A stretch of DNA of 64,000 nt. Source: Paroedura picta. Its lineage: Eukaryota > Chordata > Lepidosauria > Squamata > Gekkonidae. Under the pieces are notes generated by a model. That model made no database searches, was not told the DNA's origin, and saw only the letters and a list, made by a program, of their open reading frames with translations. The position numbers and the translations under genes are program-made. This document shows positions 32,748 through 43,445 of the stretch, one piece after another; within the stretch, counting starts at the first letter, position 1; every line of letters begins with the position of its first letter. Location of the stretch: the NCBI RefSeq assembly GCF_049243985.1, contig NC_135371.1, positions 4,985,501 through 5,049,500 on the forward strand, written 5' to 3'.

Positions 32748-32748
32748 G
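32609..32748. repeat. Compound microsatellite (GGTA)n(GCCA/GGCC)n(AAAG)n
   Basis: Tetranucleotide tracts at the place paralogous to 18229-18360 but with different repeat units. Confidence 0.95.
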
Positions 32749-32858
32749 CTGCAGTTGTGACCAGGAAAATGGGAGACCAGGTTAAGACCCTGTGGTCATT
32801 GCTTTCCCACTGCCAGACATGACAGGTACAGCAGTCAACAGAAGAGTTGTGAGTCCAG

Positions 32859-33053
32859 TTAGATAATGGTCAAGAGCTGTCTTCCCTTTAGTGAAGCCAG
32901 TTTGTTGAGGGCCAACTCTTGAGGCTGCCCATCAATTAGTTTCAGCGCTAAACAGCTTGCATAGATCTTTCCTCTCACTGATGGCAAGCTGATGGGTCTA
33001 GAATTGTCTGGGAGCTTCACTTCACCTTTCCTGAAAACTGGTACAACCACTGC
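32859..33053 (-). mobile_element. LINE reverse transcriptase fragment
   Basis: Twin of 18471-18665 (VVPVFRKGEVKLPDNSRPIS on the minus strand). Carried along by duplication of the gene B/C upstream region. Confidence 0.7.
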
Positions 33054-33159
33054 TTATTTCCAAAAGTGTGGAAATTGGCCACTAGAGTTTATTTTGGTAA
33101 AGAAAACATAGAAATGGATCTTCTGCACATTTAGGAAACAGAAAATCTCTACTTGGGAA

Positions 33160-33676
33160 TCCCCCTCTTTTGGTCTTTCAGGTCTTCCTGTCTCAATAGG
33201 AACAGAAGACTTTCTAGCCAAAGAGTTACACAGTAAACTATTTGTTTACACTTGTTCCTAGTGGGAACAGGCAGAGTGGGTCATGTGATCTGTTTATAGA
33301 TATGCAGATTTGGTTAGGGGGCATTCATGTTTGTTTACCATGTCCACAACTTTAGCAGGAGGAGAAGAATCCTCCTTCCCTTTGTTTGAGAAGAGATCTG
33401 CTTGTGCTGAGAGGTAGATCCATCTTGAATCTTCACCGTGTAGCAGCTAAGGTGTAGAGCTCCTGAATAAGCTAAGGAATCTGTGTTTTTCTTGTTTTAC
33501 CTTCCTGTTTCCCCTATCCTGTTAGTTAGTACAATTATCTTTTTATATACAGTATAACTGCCTTGTCTGGTCTCATCATATATACATTAACTCTACTATT
33601 TCTTTTACAACATTAACTCCCAGATAACACCAACAGTCTGCCATGTAAATTACACAATGTAATTTTGAATTCTACT
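33160..33676. other. Spacer segment of unknown origin between genes C and D
   Basis: About 500 bp absent from the paralogous spacer at 18770-18800. No coding frame. It contains TATA-rich stretches (TTTTTATATACAGTATAACT) and could be a solo LTR or another insertion, but I find no matching ends, so I leave it unassigned. Confidence 0.35.
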
Positions 33677-33684
33677 CTCTAGTC

Positions 33685-33831
33685 CAGGGGTAGTCAAAGC
33701 AGGGGTAGTCAAACTGCGGCCCTCCAGATGTCCATGGACTACAATTCCCAGGAGCCCCTGCCAATGCTGGCAGGGGCTCCTGGGAATTGTAGTCCATGGA
33801 CATCTGGAGGGCCGCAGTTTGACTACCCCTG
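33685..33831. mobile_element. Palindromic hAT-type MITE with duplicated terminus
   Basis: Foldback with a central CCCCTGCCAATGCTGGCAGGGG hinge; right end GACTACCCCTG at 33831. The left end CAGGGGTAGTCAAA occurs twice in tandem (33685 and 33700). Perfect 8-bp target duplication CTCTAGTC at 33677-33684 and 33832-33839 shows the outer copy is the true terminus. Confidence 0.92.
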
Positions 33832-34186
33832 CTCTAGTCCCAGGACAAGATAGCTACCAGCTTAGCTTCTACTTGTAGGAATGTTTCACCATACCAGTGT
33901 GGTGTCTCCATACGGGGCCAGCAGTAAATAGGAGGGGGGAAGCCACCGATCATGGAATTGACAGTTTTATTTCTGATATGTCTTTGTATATGACAAATGG
34001 GTTCGAGGAGTCTGATTGGCTGGTTTGACAGGAAGATATCATGTGGCTGTGTTTGCTTGCACTTGAAAGCTCTTTCAGGATTCTTCCAATATGTATGTTG
34101 TGTTATTCTTGTGCTTAATTAAAAACAATTTTTTTTAAAAAAAGAAAGAAATACAACATTGAAAAATATTGTACTGAAAATCAAAT

Positions 34187-35091
34187 TCAGTCTTGACCTT
34201 TCCTCATGAGATAGTCTTTGATATTCAGATCTGGCCTCACTACAATGATGTAACATTTGGGGAGGAAGATGCAGCCCAGCAGCCCAGCACTAGAGGCCAA
34301 GATGGAGAAGACCTGCACGGCGACCATGTATTTCCCCTTGGTGCTCAGGTAGGTGGGCACAAAGGACACCCAAACACTGCAGAAGACCAGCATGCTGAAG
34401 GTGATCAGCTTGGCTTCGTTGAAGGGCCCAGGAAGCTTCCTGGCCAGGAAAGCCACTGTGAAGGAGATGGCAGCCAGGAAGCCCATGTAGCCCAGGGCAC
34501 CATAAAACATGGCCACAGACCCCTCATTGCATTGCAATATGATCTGTCTATGAATCGAGTGCTTGTCTGACTCTGGGAAAGGGGGAGAGATGCCCAGCCA
34601 GAGAGCACAGAAGCCAATCTGTACAGTAGAACAAGAAAGGACAATGGACTTTGCAAGAGTCATCCCCACCCACTTCCTCATCCTGTTCCCTGGCTGAGTG
34701 GCCATGAAGGCCACCACCACAGTGACCGTTTTAGCCAACACAGAAGACACAGCGACAGAGAAGATGGTGCTGAAGACGGTTTGTCGGAGAAGGCAGGTCA
34801 CCCTCCTTGGCCGACCAATGAATAGAAAGGAGGACAGAAAGGAAAGCAGGAGTGATATGAGAAGAATGTAGGTGAGGTCTCGGTTGTTGGCTTTGACTAT
34901 CGGCGTGTCCATATATTTAATGAAGATTCCTAGAATTAGAAGTGTGACTATGGACAAGAAGAAGATGCAAAAAATGAGGACAATCCCCAGATTCCCCTCA
35001 TAAGAAAGGAAAGCGATCTCTTTGGGAATGCATTGAGTGTGGTTGGAGTTGGAATACTCATCTTCTGGGCACTTTGTGCAATGAGCTGCGT
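34187..35091 (-). CDS. V2R gene D exon 6 (seven-transmembrane)
   Basis: 905 bp. The open frame continues 5' through the acceptor into intron 5 (to 35149), but CTTTCCAG at 35092-35099 and paralogy fix the exon start. Ends MRKGQD TGA. Confidence 0.93.
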
Positions 35092-38000
35092 CTGGAAAGA
35101 AAGACAGGGACAATGTGTCATCTGCATAGCTGGCCATTATGGCACACACCCCCAGTCCTAGATCATTGATGATTAAATAAAATAGTACCTACCACAATAC
35201 CCCCACTGCTTACTTCCCTTCATAGAACCATAGAGTTGTAAGGGGCCATACAGGCCATCTAGTCCAACTCCTTGCCGAATCAGCCTCCCACATCCAGGAG
35301 AAGTATCTGTCCAGCTGCTGCTTGAAGACTGCCAGTGAGGGGGAGCTCACCACTTCCTGAGGCAGCTTATTCTACTGCTGAGGTACTCTGTGATGTTTCC
35401 CCCCCTGATATTGAGACATTATCATTCTATATGTATTCCTTTGAAAGCCATAGAGCTAAATTCCATCAGTGAAATAATTCTAAAATGTACACACACACAC
35501 ACAGCATGGGCTCAGGTGAACTAGCAAGCTAGCAAGATTCAAGAACACTAAAACACTCAAACCTTCACCATATAAAAATACCCACACACGACAATGCTTT
35601 AAACCATACAGATCTTGAAATGGAGAACAGGAATCAAAATGGTGTATCTATTAAAACGAGTACAATGATTTAAATCTATGTATTGATTAAGAGCTTTTAA
35701 GTTCTCTGTAGAGCTGCTGGAGCCTAGGGACATGTGATTCAACGGTGCCAAAAGGTACCCAATAGGATCAAACGGCAATCTCCCAGCCAGCAACACTTTC
35801 CAGAATTGTTCAGTCCAGAAGAAGAAGATAAATACGACGGCTTCAAAGAGAATGGAAATTCAGAAAAAGAGCCCTATCCAAAGGCAATACAATAAACTAT
35901 ATAACATAAAAAAACAAGAATTATACGTCAATTTATGAGCCTCTTGTGGCGCAGAGTGGTAAGGCAGCAGACATGCAGTCTGAAAGCTCTGCCCATGAGG
36001 CTGGGAGTTTGATCCCAGCAGCTGGCTCAAGGTTGACTCAGCCTTCCATCCGAGGTTGGTGAAATGAGTACCCAGCTTGCTGGGGGGTAAACGGTAATGA
36101 CTGGGGAAGGCACTGGCAAACCACCCCGTATTGAGTCTGCCAAGAAAACGCTAGAGGGCGTCACCCCAAGGGTCAGGCATGACTCGGTGCTTGCACAGGG
36201 CATACCTTTACCTTTATATGTCAATTTATTCGTAAATTTTCCAATATAATGGATCTCTATCCAACAGCTTATTTTAAACCTGTAGAAACCGCCTGAACTA
36301 TAAACGAAGTTTTACAAAAAGACGTGTGTAAGCCCAGCAAGTCTAACGAAGCTCATTCTCACCAGTAATAATATACCGTTTGATAGAAAATTGACTCATT
36401 GGAGGTATGTGCTTTAACATTATTATATTATATACAATCTGTATTACATATATCTATGTAAAAAGGTAAAGTGCTCAGGAGCTGGGGCTGTGGGAGACCG
36501 CAGGGGCGAGGCCTCAGGTGTGAAAGGGGCAGCTAGGGGTCTTGGCTCCCCCAGCAGTGACCCTGTACTTTAGCCAAGTGGTGGTGGTGGTTACCCAGAG
36601 AGTTCGTTTTACCACCCTCCTGGAGTTGGCAACCAGCCGGATCAGAGGGGGCAAGGATGGAACTGGGGCTGCAAGGCAGAAGCGGGCCAGTTTTGCCACA
36701 GCATATAAGAACCAGCTCTTCTTCTTCCTCTGACAAACCTAACCCTGATAATGAAGGACCACCATGTACTAACAACCATGAAAGCCATTGTAAGCAACAA
36801 AAGCAGATGGCACTGAACTTCTCTTCACACTCACCACCGTTTACCCAGTAGGCTCTCCCCATGAGGTCTTTCCTTTGAAAACTGGAACAGAAAGTTTAGT
36901 CTATCAAATTCCAGAACAACGTTCAGAATATAACAAACCGATTCTTTGCTCCACATCCCACCACCCACCTTCCTGGGTGGAGATGGTTCCTTCTCCACAC
37001 AGAGAGCAGTGAAAGCAGCAAATGTGCTTTCCTTCTAGGACCACCTTTACATGTCCAGTTAGGCAGCTTTCGGTACACCTGGAATCTGGCAACGTCTACA
37101 AAGACAAGAAGCATTACCTACAGAAAGGAGAAGTGATTCACCAGGCAATAGTATTGTGTCTTTATGACATAATTATATGTCTTTATGAAATATCAATGTG
37201 ACTAAATATTACGTTTCATATGCTTCTTGCTTGCAACCTTGATAACTATTGTTTAAAATGAAGGGCTCATAAGAACTTCATGGAGGTGTCATGGGCTCAT
37301 GGTATGACACAACACTTTATACCTTGAGCAACCTTGATAAATCTAGAAAGTGAGTAATGAATTTTCTCACCTTGTTATGCCAGGTGCTCCACACAATGGC
37401 ATCTTGGTCAATGGTCACCTTTATCTCACCCGAGGCCTCTCTTTCTATACTCCCAACTTTCTCTCTCGAGATGGAGAAATTGGAAAAGATGATGGTGTTC
37501 ACAATGTCTAAGTTGGCTTCCAGGTCTCCATTTTCAGCCAAATCCTTTCCATCCACGGAAGCGTTGAGCAACTGGTAGAGTCTCAGAGAACGATGAAGCT
37601 AGAATCACAGAGGGAACAGCATCCTTTAGAAGAGAGAAGAGATGTCTACCAGCTTCTTTCAGCTGTGGATTTCTTCTTTCTGGTCACTTTTAAACATGTA
37701 GAGGATTATACATTGTCTTACTCTAAACAAGTGATACAATCAATAACAAATAAATGAATGAATGGAGACTTTCTATGTTAAATTCCCCAGAGGGAACAAG
37801 AAGGACGAGGGTCCCCAAGAGATCCTGAAACTGGGTTTGCTTCAGAAATTTGCAAAATGCTGAGTGACAACCACCTCAGGCTAGATCCACAATAAACGTT
37901 TCAATGAAAAACTGCTGATCAGTATTCTTAAATCACAGGAAACGGATACCTCCCAAGGCTGTATTAGTTCATTTTTGTGTCTGTCTTCCCAAACCCTCCT

Positions 38001-41000
38001 TGTCCTCTCAGACCGGGATGAGTATGCAGCATGTAGAGCATGAGCCACTGCCTGGATGGAGGTATAGGTTTTGTAGGCCCTGAGAGGCAGTTCTTCCTTC
38101 AGAACCTCCCAGGGCCTCTCTTCCAGCTCTTCTTTCTCTCTGAATCTCAGGTGGCCTCTCTGGGACAAAATGGACTTTGAATGTAAGGGATCAAATCCTT
38201 TTGCCCAAAACTCCATTAGAAGAGGGTCACATTTCTGTATAAAGTGAAGCAGTGGCCTCTTCTTTTTTTCCGGGGTCATGATGGAGAGAGATCCATGCAT
38301 AGGGATCCTAACAGAGTTGTCATTACATACCAAACTGAAGAGGGAGTCCAACAAAAGAGTTGTGATCCAAACTTTACCCACTCTAAAGTTCCAGTTCTGT
38401 TCAAATATTTGTGCAAACTTGTCAACAAATACCATGTGTTCAACATCTCCGTAGAAAAGAAATACATTGACTTGGTCTTGAATGAAAAGTGAAAAGAAGC
38501 GTTCCATTTTTTCCTTTTGCCACTCATTGAAGCCAACTCCACGTTCTGAGATGTTCTCTTCAAAGGCAACACAGATGCCGTTCCTGAGCATGAGATCTGT
38601 CAACGTGCCCTTGAACTTTCCCCCACTCTCTGGAGCAAAGAGACCAACCCATGTCCATCGGAAATGCAGGAGCAGTCTGACAATTCCCAGGTATTGGGCT
38701 TCTTCTGGTTGAGACATTTGGTAGAAAAAAGGAAACTGAGTTTTATCCTGAAGAACAGTCCAATGAAAATCATGAGTGACCTAATGGGGGGAAAATCACA
38801 TTTAAATTTCATCTTAAACAAATGTGAACCAACAGTGAATTGTTACATCTAGCATTATGTTGACAGAAGGAGAAAGGCAGGGACTGTTTTCAGCACAGAA
38901 CTTTTTGCAGAATTTCTTTGTTACCTGCTCCTCCCCATGTCAACAAAGAGTGTTTCAAAGCCTTGTAAAATTAACGTAGGGAGGGATGCAAATGAACCAC
39001 CTGGGGAACCGAATCCTCTCTCAAACCCCTCTCAACTTTCCTAAAACTTATTCTGATCTGTACCAGGGACCTTTCAAAGTCCATCATTGTTTCTTAAAAG
39101 ACATTAGCCCCGTCCCTGGTTCATACCTGAGGGACTTTGTAGATGCTCAGGAACATTGAAATCTCAGTGGAGATGTCAGACTGGGACTCTTCAAGAACAG
39201 CCAGTAGTTGATTCTTTCTGCCACATTGGTAGTTTAGAACGGTCTCCTGGCCAGAGGATAGGAGGTCCATCAAAGAGTCATAGGTCAGTCTGGGATGGAA
39301 AGTGTTCTCATAGAAGGTGTAGCCCAGGGTGGTGTTATTAGGCAAGAGCCTGGGATTCTGGTTGATCACTTGAATGGCAAATGAGAAGGCAAGGAGGTTC
39401 GACATGAAATTTGGACCGCTCCTATGAAATATATACAGATACACGTCACATTATCAAGGGATGCCATTTACTTGGGGAAATTCTGAGTTCAGTGGCCCCT
39501 TTAATACCAAAAAATTGCATTCAAGGAATGAGCTTTCGTGTGAATGCACACTTCCCCAGGTCCAATGTCGTGGAATGGAAGTATTCAGTTCAAACTTATA
39601 GGCAAAAAGTGAGAATAAATCATCTTACAGCAGAATCAAAATGGTCAATGTTCTAGAGATAAATAGGGGGGAACAGCCACTTGTATTTGTTTGTATTCAC
39701 TTGCAATGGAATTCTATGGGAAATATTTTTCGGGTTCAAAAGAGACAATAACAGAACACCATTACTGGTCAGAAACAGCTCTCAGTTCAAAGCAGTTCAA
39801 TGCATCATAAGTGACTTAAATCCTTTTCCTGGAAAACAACCATTTTCCGTGGGGCAAACCATTTTTGCACACAGACAGCCTCCCAATGTCAAACAGCTTC
39901 ACACCCACAAGAATGCAACATCTAATTTGCACATGGCCACTAGTACCAGAACTTGCAACAAACTGAGATGCCCACTGTGCTGCCTGTACCTTCTTTCTAG
40001 GGTTGGTGCAGCTTCCATTGGTCCCCACTTAGGTTTATCAGGGATGCCTAGTCAGAGAGAGGGAGACTGAAAGTTCACCTGAAAGACGTCCTCTCAAATG
40101 GTAATGAGCCATACACCCCCCCTTCTAATGCAAGTGGTTCTCAACCCGGGGGTCGGGATCCCTTTGGGGGTCGAACGGCCCTTTCACAGGGGGTGCGGCA
40201 GGGCAAGCAGCTTGGCTGGAGGGGGGTGCTGCTACTGTTGCCGCTTCTCCTGCAGGCACCCGTGCTTGGTTGCCAGCTGCTCCAGCAGTGCGTCCAGCGC
40301 ACCACAGCGCAGTCTCCCGCCAGGCGCTCCAGGTGGTGGCGCAACTCGGCGGGACAAGAGGCAGAACTGAACTGAGAAACCCCAGAAAAATCCAATGTAT
40401 ATACAATGATAAACCATGGAACTTCACGCTGTTGGTCAGTTTCGGTGTAATTTCCGTGAAAGAACACTGGCATCATTTTATGGTTGGGGGCCACCACAAC
40501 AGGAGGGACTGGATTAAAGCGTCGCAGCAATTAGGAATGAGCGTTTTGCGATTCGGCAACCGAAGCAGCCGTTCCTGCCCGTAGCAGCCAGTGCCACGCT
40601 GCCGGGAGTGGGGGAGGAGGCGCAGGTGGTGGCACAATGGTGCGGAGGTGCGGAGCTCTGTGCCTGTGTGTGTGCATTGACCGTCGTGCCCGCGCCTTCT
40701 TCCCTCGCAGAACGGAGCTGGCTGCTACGGGCAGGAACGGTTCGGCTGCCGAATCGCACAATCGTATTAGGAAGGGTGAAAACTCCTGTCTTGGAGGAAT
40801 AAGGCTTTAAAATCCCCCTGCTGGGAGCACGTTACTGCTGGTTCATTGGGCATTTCAAGGCATTTGGTAGTTTGGTACGAGCTCAACAAATGCATATCTT
40901 TCTTCTCCAGGTGGAGGCTCTCTTATAAGATGCTTTCCTCCCAGATTCTTGGCAGTGGAAGACCCTTAGCAGCATTTACTGACTTATTAGATGCAGGAGA

Positions 41001-41297
41001 AAGACACAAAGCGGCACACTGACCCTTGTTAATAAGAAAGGACTCAGAATTATGTTCCATCACATAATATTAAAAGATTCACCCAGGTCTTACTCACGAC
41101 ATTTTATTTATAAAGGGAGACTCCCTGAAGGTATGTGATCCTTCATCAGGAACCATAGAAGTGACAAATCCAGCTATGAGGTAGTCTCCTCTTCGGTAGC
41201 AATTAAAGGGTTCAGGCTCATCCATTGTCATGGGGAAGGGGCAGGTGGCACCCCCCACCTGGCAGGCTGTGAGAAGCATCAGCAGACACAACATCAT
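34187..41297 (-). CDS. V2R gene D, vomeronasal type-2 receptor (complete, six exons)
   Basis: Coding exons: 41297-41098, 39421-39127, 38780-37950, 37598-37371, 37095-36969 and 35091-34187 (2586 bp, 861 residues plus TGA). Same domain order as gene B. Forms a subgroup with E: signal peptide with [12 protein letters not shown], motif [18 protein letters not shown] in place of [18 protein letters not shown], an exon 1 donor shifted to ATGTC|GTGAGTAAG, and a C-terminus two residues shorter (RKGQD). In intron 5 a LINE RT fragment ending YADDT abuts the exon 6 acceptor in the same frame. Intact reading. The first of two adjacent ATGs was chosen to align with MVFC of the other copies. Confidence 0.92.
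35092..35190 (-). mobile_element. LINE reverse transcriptase fragment beside exon 6 of gene D
   Basis: Minus strand reads [21 protein letters not shown], the RT active-site region of a CR1/L2-type LINE, ending about 20 bp before the splice acceptor. The same fragment stands at 46000-46150 in gene E. Confidence 0.65.
35221..35405 (-). mobile_element. CR1 LINE 3' fragment
   Basis: ACCATAGAGTTGTAAGGGGC to CCAGTGAGGGGGAGCTCACC. Orthologous to 46145-46330 in gene E, hence older than the D/E split. Confidence 0.75.
35937..36213 (+). mobile_element. tRNA-derived SINE, full length
   Basis: Head GAGCCTCTTGTGGCGCAGAG, tail ACCTTTACCTTTA. 16-bp target duplication TTATACGTCAATTTAT at 35921-35936 with one mismatch at 36214-36229. 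Intron 5 of gene D only. Confidence 0.9.
36690..36860. repeat. Decayed SINE-associated repeat in intron 5
   Basis: CATATAAGAACCAGCTCTTC and following sequence parallel 48900-49090 in gene E, where two fuller monomers are present. Confidence 0.5.
36969..37095 (-). CDS. V2R gene D exon 5 (cysteine-rich)
   Basis: 127 bp, acceptor TTTGTAG|ACG. Encodes [20 protein letters not shown] then [20 protein letters not shown]; all six cysteines kept. Donor GAAG|GTGGG. Confidence 0.9.
37371..37598 (-). CDS. V2R gene D exon 4
   Basis: 228 bp, [40 protein letters not shown] distinguishes D and E from A-C ([11 protein letters not shown]). Confidence 0.9.
37950..38780 (-). CDS. V2R gene D exon 3
   Basis: 831 bp, phase 0 at both ends. 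Carries [20 protein letters not shown] in the variable middle and the invariant [20 protein letters not shown]. Confidence 0.92.
39127..39421 (-). CDS. V2R gene D exon 2
   Basis: 295 bp. Divergent residues IQVINQNP (for IQEINQNP) and [18 protein letters not shown]; shares [16 protein letters not shown] with gene E. Confidence 0.9.
39495..39575 (-). repeat. Interspersed repeat end in intron 1 of gene D
   Basis: TTTAATACCAAAAAATTGCA then AAGGAATGAGCTTTCGTGTG; same family and place as in genes A, B and E. Confidence 0.5.
40131..40788. mobile_element. hAT-Charlie-like nonautonomous element, interrupted
   Basis: Left end CAAGTGGTTCTCAACCCGGG and GGTCGAACGGCCCTTTCACA; right part TTTATGGTTGGGGGCCACCA then AGGAAGGGTGAAAACTCCTG. 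These blocks resemble the widespread CAGTGGTTCTCAACC hAT family. A 230-bp second element is nested at 40536-40765. Intron 1 of gene D. Confidence 0.75.
40536..40765. mobile_element. Nested foldback element
   Basis: Arms TTGCGATTCGGCAACCGAAG and, reversed, GTGCGATTCGGCAGCCGAAC extend over about 45 bp each (both include CGTTCCTGCCCGTAGCAGCC on one strand or the other). Flanked by ATTAGG at 40530-40535 and 40766-40771, a likely 6-7 bp target duplication inside the host hAT element. Confidence 0.75.
41098..41297 (-). CDS. V2R gene D exon 1
   Basis: 200 bp, signal peptide [16 protein letters not shown]. Ends SPFINKM + TC| with donor GTGAGTAAG, phase 2; the junction residue is serine rather than tryptophan. 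A TGA follows directly in the unspliced frame. Confidence 0.85.
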
Positions 41298-41449
41298 GGT
41301 CTGCCTTTGTACACGTTCGGCCTCCCAGGAGCCAGCTCTCAGACAGAAAAAAGCTGTAGGATCCTCTGGCAGCACCAAGGTTGCTGTTGTTTCTCATGCC
41401 TATTCTCATGCCTATATTGTCGGTTTGTGAATGAACTTTACCGAAATCC

Positions 41450-41607
41450 CTAGAGCCTTGTGGATATACAGAAATTATCACCGCGGTGCTGATAATTTCG
41501 AAGGAAGGAATCCGCACTGCCTCAGGAGCTTTCTTTGGGCTTGACCGCAGGTGCAGAGACGGAGAAAACATGTTTGCGAGAACTCAGCAACACAGTTTCA
41601 TGCGACT
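41450..41607 (-). promoter_or_regulatory. Conserved upstream block of V2R gene D
   Basis: Same block as at 6265-6420 (GGTGCAGAGACGGAGAAAAC), only 150 bp from the ATG because the intervening TATA-containing stretch is missing here. A CR1 tail is inserted right after it, as in gene E. Confidence 0.4.
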
Positions 41608-41610
41608 TTG

Positions 41611-41740
41611 TGAGCATCCTGCATAGTGCTGGGGGTTGGAGGGTAGTGCGTGTCCTGCATAGTGCAAGGGGTTGGACTAGATGACCCAGGAAACCCCTTC
41701 CAACTCTTTGATTCTTTGATTTTATGATTCTATGACTTGG
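41611..41740 (+). mobile_element. CR1 LINE 3' tail
   Basis: Two copies of the GCATAGTGC...GGGGTTGGA unit then CTAGATGACCCAGGAAACCC and ATGATTCTATG. Same insertion at 59158-59320 upstream of gene E. Confidence 0.8.
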
Positions 41741-41765
41741 GTCATGGAAAGGGCATATAGATTAA

Positions 41766-42085
41766 TAGAATCCTAGAATCATGGAGGTGGAAGGGATCTC
41801 CTGGGTCATCTAGTCCAACCCCCTGCACTATGCAGGACACTGACAACCCTATCGCTCATCCACTCTAACCTGCGACCCGCTTAAGCCTTCAGAGCTTAAG
41901 CCTTCTCCGTCAGATGGCTCTCCAGCCTCTGTTTAAAAATTTCCAAAATGGAGAACCCACCACCTCCCAAGCAAGTCTGTTTCACTGAGAAACCGCTTTA
42001 GCTGTCAGGATCTTCTTGGTGTTTAGATGGAATTTCTTTTAAATTAATTTCATCCCATTGGTTCTGGTCTGTCCCTCCAGGGCGA
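41766..42085 (-). mobile_element. CR1 LINE 3' end
   Basis: AATAGAATCCTAGAATCATG to TCCAGCCTCTGTTTAAAAAT and TTGGTTCTGGTCTGTCCCTC. Minus orientation. Confidence 0.85.
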
Positions 42086-42194
42086 GAGAACAACCTCCGT
42101 CACCAGCTGGATCGGCCATGAACTGCTAGCATGCTGCTTCACCAGGACGGGGATACAGGGCACAGCTTTGGGCTGGATACCCCTTTCTCCTAAA

Positions 42195-43185
42195 CTAGAC
42201 CCAGAGGGCAGCATTGGGGGAAGAGTTATCGAGTCCATTTAGGCTCCCTTGTGGAGTCCCTCAGGGCTCGGTGCTCTCCCCCACGCTATTGAACATCTTT
42301 ATGCGCCCTCTGGCCCAGCTGGTGTGGAGTTGTCATCCGTATGCGGATGACAGCTTGGGTTGTCATCCGTATGTGGATGACACCCCACTGTATCTCCTGA
42401 TGGGCGGCCACCCAGACTCCCCCCTGGAACCATTTACCAGATTTTTGGAAGCCGTGGCTGGGTGGTTGTGCAGAGTCGGCTGGAACTGAACCCTACCAAG
42501 ATGGAGGTCCTTTGGTTGCTTAGTAGCGGGGCAGCTCAGGACGCTCGCTTACCCACCTTGGTCCTCACAGGAACACCTTGGAGGTCACACATCCAGCCTG
42601 TGCTGAGGCAGCTGCATTGGTTACCAATTGCTGACCGGATCAGGTTCAAGGTTTTGGTATTAACCTTTAAGGCCCTCTGCTGTCTGGGACTCACATACTT
42701 GAGGAACCGCCTCTCGCCCTATTCCCCCCCCCAGTGTTCTACGCTCTGCGGGCACAAATCTGTTGGTCATACCCAGCCCCTGGGCAGAGCGTCTGGCCTC
42801 GACCAGGGCCATAGCCTTTTCAGTACTGGCCCCTACCTGGTGGAATGAGCTCCCAGACGAGCTACAGGCCCTGCGAGAGCTTTCAGCTTTCACTAGGGCC
42901 TGTAAGGCGGAGCTCTTCTGCCAGGTTTATGGTTGAGGCCAGCGCCCTAAGGAAGATCTGGACCCCCCGCCCCCGAGCTATTCTTGGCAGTGAAATGATG
43001 AATGACTCCTTTGCCCTCTGGGCTGTGGGTGGGTTAGGTTGTGTCAGTTGTTCCGCTGCTTGGTTTTCTGTGTTTGGGTTTTTAGGTTTTCAAAATACTT
43101 TTAATGTATTAAGGGGAGTATTATTGGGGATTTTATAAGTGTTGTAACCTGCCATGAGCCTTTCGTGAGTGGCGGGCTAGAAATC

Positions 43186-43205
<20 letters not shown>
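42195..43205 (+). mobile_element. L2-like LINE fragment
   Basis: RT motifs [20 protein letters not shown] and a duplicated YADD region (HPYADDSLGCHPYVDDTPLY), then LRQLHWLPIADRIRFKVLVL, followed by the 3' UTR and a (CAA)n tail. Frameshifted and internally deleted. Confidence 0.85.
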
Positions 43206-43217
<12 letters not shown>

Positions 43218-43445
43218 TAATCCTCTACATGGCACTCTTTTAAATACTTGAAGATAGTTATCAAGTCCCCTGTCAGTTGTCTCCTCTCCAGGCTAAAGAG
43301 ACCAAGCTCCCTCAACCTTTCTTCATACATCTTGGTCTCCAAACCCCTCACCATTTTTGTTGCCTTCCTCAGGACATGCTCCAGTTTGTCTACATCCCTC
43401 TTCAACTGGGGTACCCAAAACTGAACACAGGTCTCCAAGTAGATG
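43205..43445 (-). mobile_element. CR1 LINE 3' fragment
   Basis: Minus strand encodes part of the CR1 C-terminus ([34 protein letters not shown]). It abuts the (CAA)n tail of the L2-like fragment. Confidence 0.8.

Noticed and set aside
33160-33676. Possible solo LTR
   Set aside because: No matching termini, no clear target duplication, no polyadenylation landmarks I could place; left as unassigned spacer.
42214-42848. Open frames resembling reverse transcriptase, possible gene
   Set aside because: Broken L2-like LINE pieces with frame changes and no complete domain.
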